64,000 bases of DNA from Rhodococcoides kyotonense (GTDB lineage Bacteria > Actinomycetota > Actinomycetes > Mycobacteriales > Mycobacteriaceae), in the NCBI RefSeq assembly GCF_001645385.1, contig NZ_LVHI01000007.1, forward strand, positions 60,868 to 124,867, read 5' to 3'. The position numbers were made by a program, and so were the translations under genes. The notes beneath the pieces were generated by a model. It was not told where the DNA came from and made no database searches. It worked only from the letters and a program-made list of their open reading frames with translations. Below, in pieces: positions 63,459 to 64,000 of this stretch (positions within the stretch are counted from its first letter, which is position 1; each line of letters starts with the position of its first letter).

Positions 63459-63650
63459 ATGTACGTGTACGAAAACTTGGTTCGTGACCACGAACTGAGA
63501 GTTGCGAAGTCACTCGAACGATACGAGCTCAGGAAACACGGGAGGTCCAGAACGTCGTCCGACGGCCTGGCGCTCTTCGCCGCTGCCCGACGGCTCGTCG
63601 CCAGCACCGGCCGGCCGGACTCGGCATCGATGGTCCGTGGCAGCGGGTAG
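63459..63650 (+). CDS. Small hypothetical protein downstream of the attenuator
   Basis: A 63-residue ORF with AAGGAG 6 nt before its ATG at 63459. The N-terminal half 'MYVYENLVRDHELRVAKS' and 'LERYELRKHGR' is a charged amphipathic helix; the rest is Ser/Arg-rich. No family recognised. The ribosome site supports translation; the tail may run into the repeat patch that starts at about 63629. Possibly the controlled gene of the leader ORF, or itself a short regulatory ORF. Confidence 0.5.
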   Translation: MYVYENLVRDHELRVAKSLERYELRKHGRSRTSSDGLALFAAARRLVASTGRPDSASMVRGSG

Positions 63651-63843
63651 ACGGGGTGGATGGTTCATTCATGCCGCTTGCCGGCGGGGGTGTTCGCGTG
63701 AATGGCGCATTCATACGATCTGTCAGCGTGGATGGTTCATCGATGCGGACACTCCGCCGCCGCCGCGGCCGGTTCGGGTATGGATGGTTCGTGGCAGCGG
63801 GTAGACGGTGTGGATGGTTCATTCATGCCGTTCGCCGGCAGGT
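63629..63843. repeat. Patch of short direct repeats (GTGGATGGTTCATTCAT family)
   Basis: A 17-bp core occurs at 63656, 63698, 63728 and 63810, with a partial copy at 63779; copies differ by one to four bases. Around two of them a ~58-bp block (GATGGTCCGTGGCAGCGGGTAGAC and onward, shortened) is duplicated 152 bp apart. No gene is supported in 63651-63911. Confidence 0.8.
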
Positions 63844-63864
63844 TTTACGTGTGGGTGTGGAATG

Positions 63865-63901
63865 CAGAACACCCCGCAACCGTGGGTTGCGGGGTGTTCT
63901 G
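63865..63901 (-). terminator. rrn operon terminator
   Basis: Perfect 16-bp stem (CAGAACACCCCGCAAC at 63865-63880 with 63886-63901), 5-nt loop. On the minus strand it follows the 5S rRNA 3' end by about 11 nt. Confidence 0.9.
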
Positions 63902-63911
63902 TGATGTTGTG

Positions 63912-64000
63912 CACGGCGGTGTCCTACTCTCCCACACCCTGTCGGGTGCAGTACCATCGGCGCTGGAGGGCTTAGCTTCCGGGTTCGGAATGGGACCGGG
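63912..64000 (-). rRNA. rrf: 5S ribosomal RNA, 5' end outside window
   Basis: On the minus strand the sequence enters at 64000 with CCCGGTCCCATTCCGAACCC, the universally conserved loop B/helix III region of 5S rRNA, followed by GGAAGCTAAGCCCTCCAGCGC and GATGGTACTGC, and ends with GGGAGAGTAGGACACCGCCG. About 30 nt of the 5' end are missing. The 23S and 16S genes should lie to the right of the window. Confidence 0.97.

Noticed and set aside
63629..63843. CRISPR-like array
   Set aside because: Repeats are 17 bp, unevenly spaced and degenerate, with no unique spacers of constant length and no cas genes.

Overview
The window looks like chromosomal DNA of a high-GC actinobacterium of the Mycobacteriales, most likely Rhodococcus or a close relative. 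Evidence: GC-rich codon use, many GTG/TTG starts and 4-nt stop/start overlaps, the mycobacterial gene order ftsH-folE-folP-folB-folK-DUF3180-DUF6779-DUF2520-panC-panD-coaX...lysS-clpC followed on the other side by hpt-tilS-zincin-dacB-ppa, an actinobacterial SAM-IV riboswitch and an IdeR-type iron box. There is no prophage, insertion sequence, CRISPR array or tRNA. A 5S rRNA gene runs off the right end on the minus strand, so an rrn operon lies to the right.

Layout. 1-4.5 kb: a truncated membrane GGDEF protein, a DsbA-like oxidoreductase, an OsmC protein and an MFS exporter. 4.6-20.2 kb (all minus): housekeeping block with clpC, lysS, a rhodanese/cysteine-dioxygenase pair preceded by a Cys-rich 12-residue leader peptide, the pantothenate/CoA genes coaX-panD-panC, conserved membrane proteins, the folate genes and ftsH. 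lsr2, which sits between lysS and clpC in M. tuberculosis, is missing. 20.5-28.1 kb: a membrane Ser/Thr kinase, hpt, tilS, a DUF2342 zincin, dacB, ppa and a PAS protein. 28-37 kb: a second GGDEF protein, an enoyl-CoA hydratase/MarR pair, a siderophore-binding lipoprotein divergent from an enterochelin-type esterase across an iron box, allantoicase, a YbaK-type protein, and a cysteine-desulfurase-like gene behind a SAM-IV riboswitch.

37.5-42.8 kb: a 1312-residue Pls/PosA-type single-module NRPS (A-PCP plus membrane segments and three hexapeptide-repeat domains), translationally coupled to an M1 metallopeptidase: a candidate cationic poly(amino acid) system. 43-47.8 kb: MFS/GntR pair, small membrane proteins, an HTH protein behind a perfect 19-bp palindrome, and secreted proteins including a blue-copper lipoprotein. 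47.9-51.6 kb: a coupled membrane protein/PepSY/PCuAC/DyP-peroxidase cluster likely concerned with copper or heme. 51.6-56.8 kb: FUSC protein, AcoR-like regulator and acetoin/2,3-butanediol dehydrogenases. 57-60.3 kb: TPP riboswitch with tenA and a thiamine-pyrimidine ABC transporter. 60.3-64 kb: LCP cell-wall ligase, azoreductase, an orphan antitoxin-like HTH protein facing an immunity-like protein, a short leader ORF with a terminator-like hairpin before a 63-residue ORF, a repeat patch, and the rrn terminator and 5S gene.

The most interesting signals are the regulatory RNAs and leader peptides: the Cys-Cys leader before cysteine dioxygenase, the 23-codon leader/attenuator near 63.3 kb, and the SAM-IV riboswitch. 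Next are the Pls-like polymer synthetase and a family of at least three related intergenic inverted repeats.
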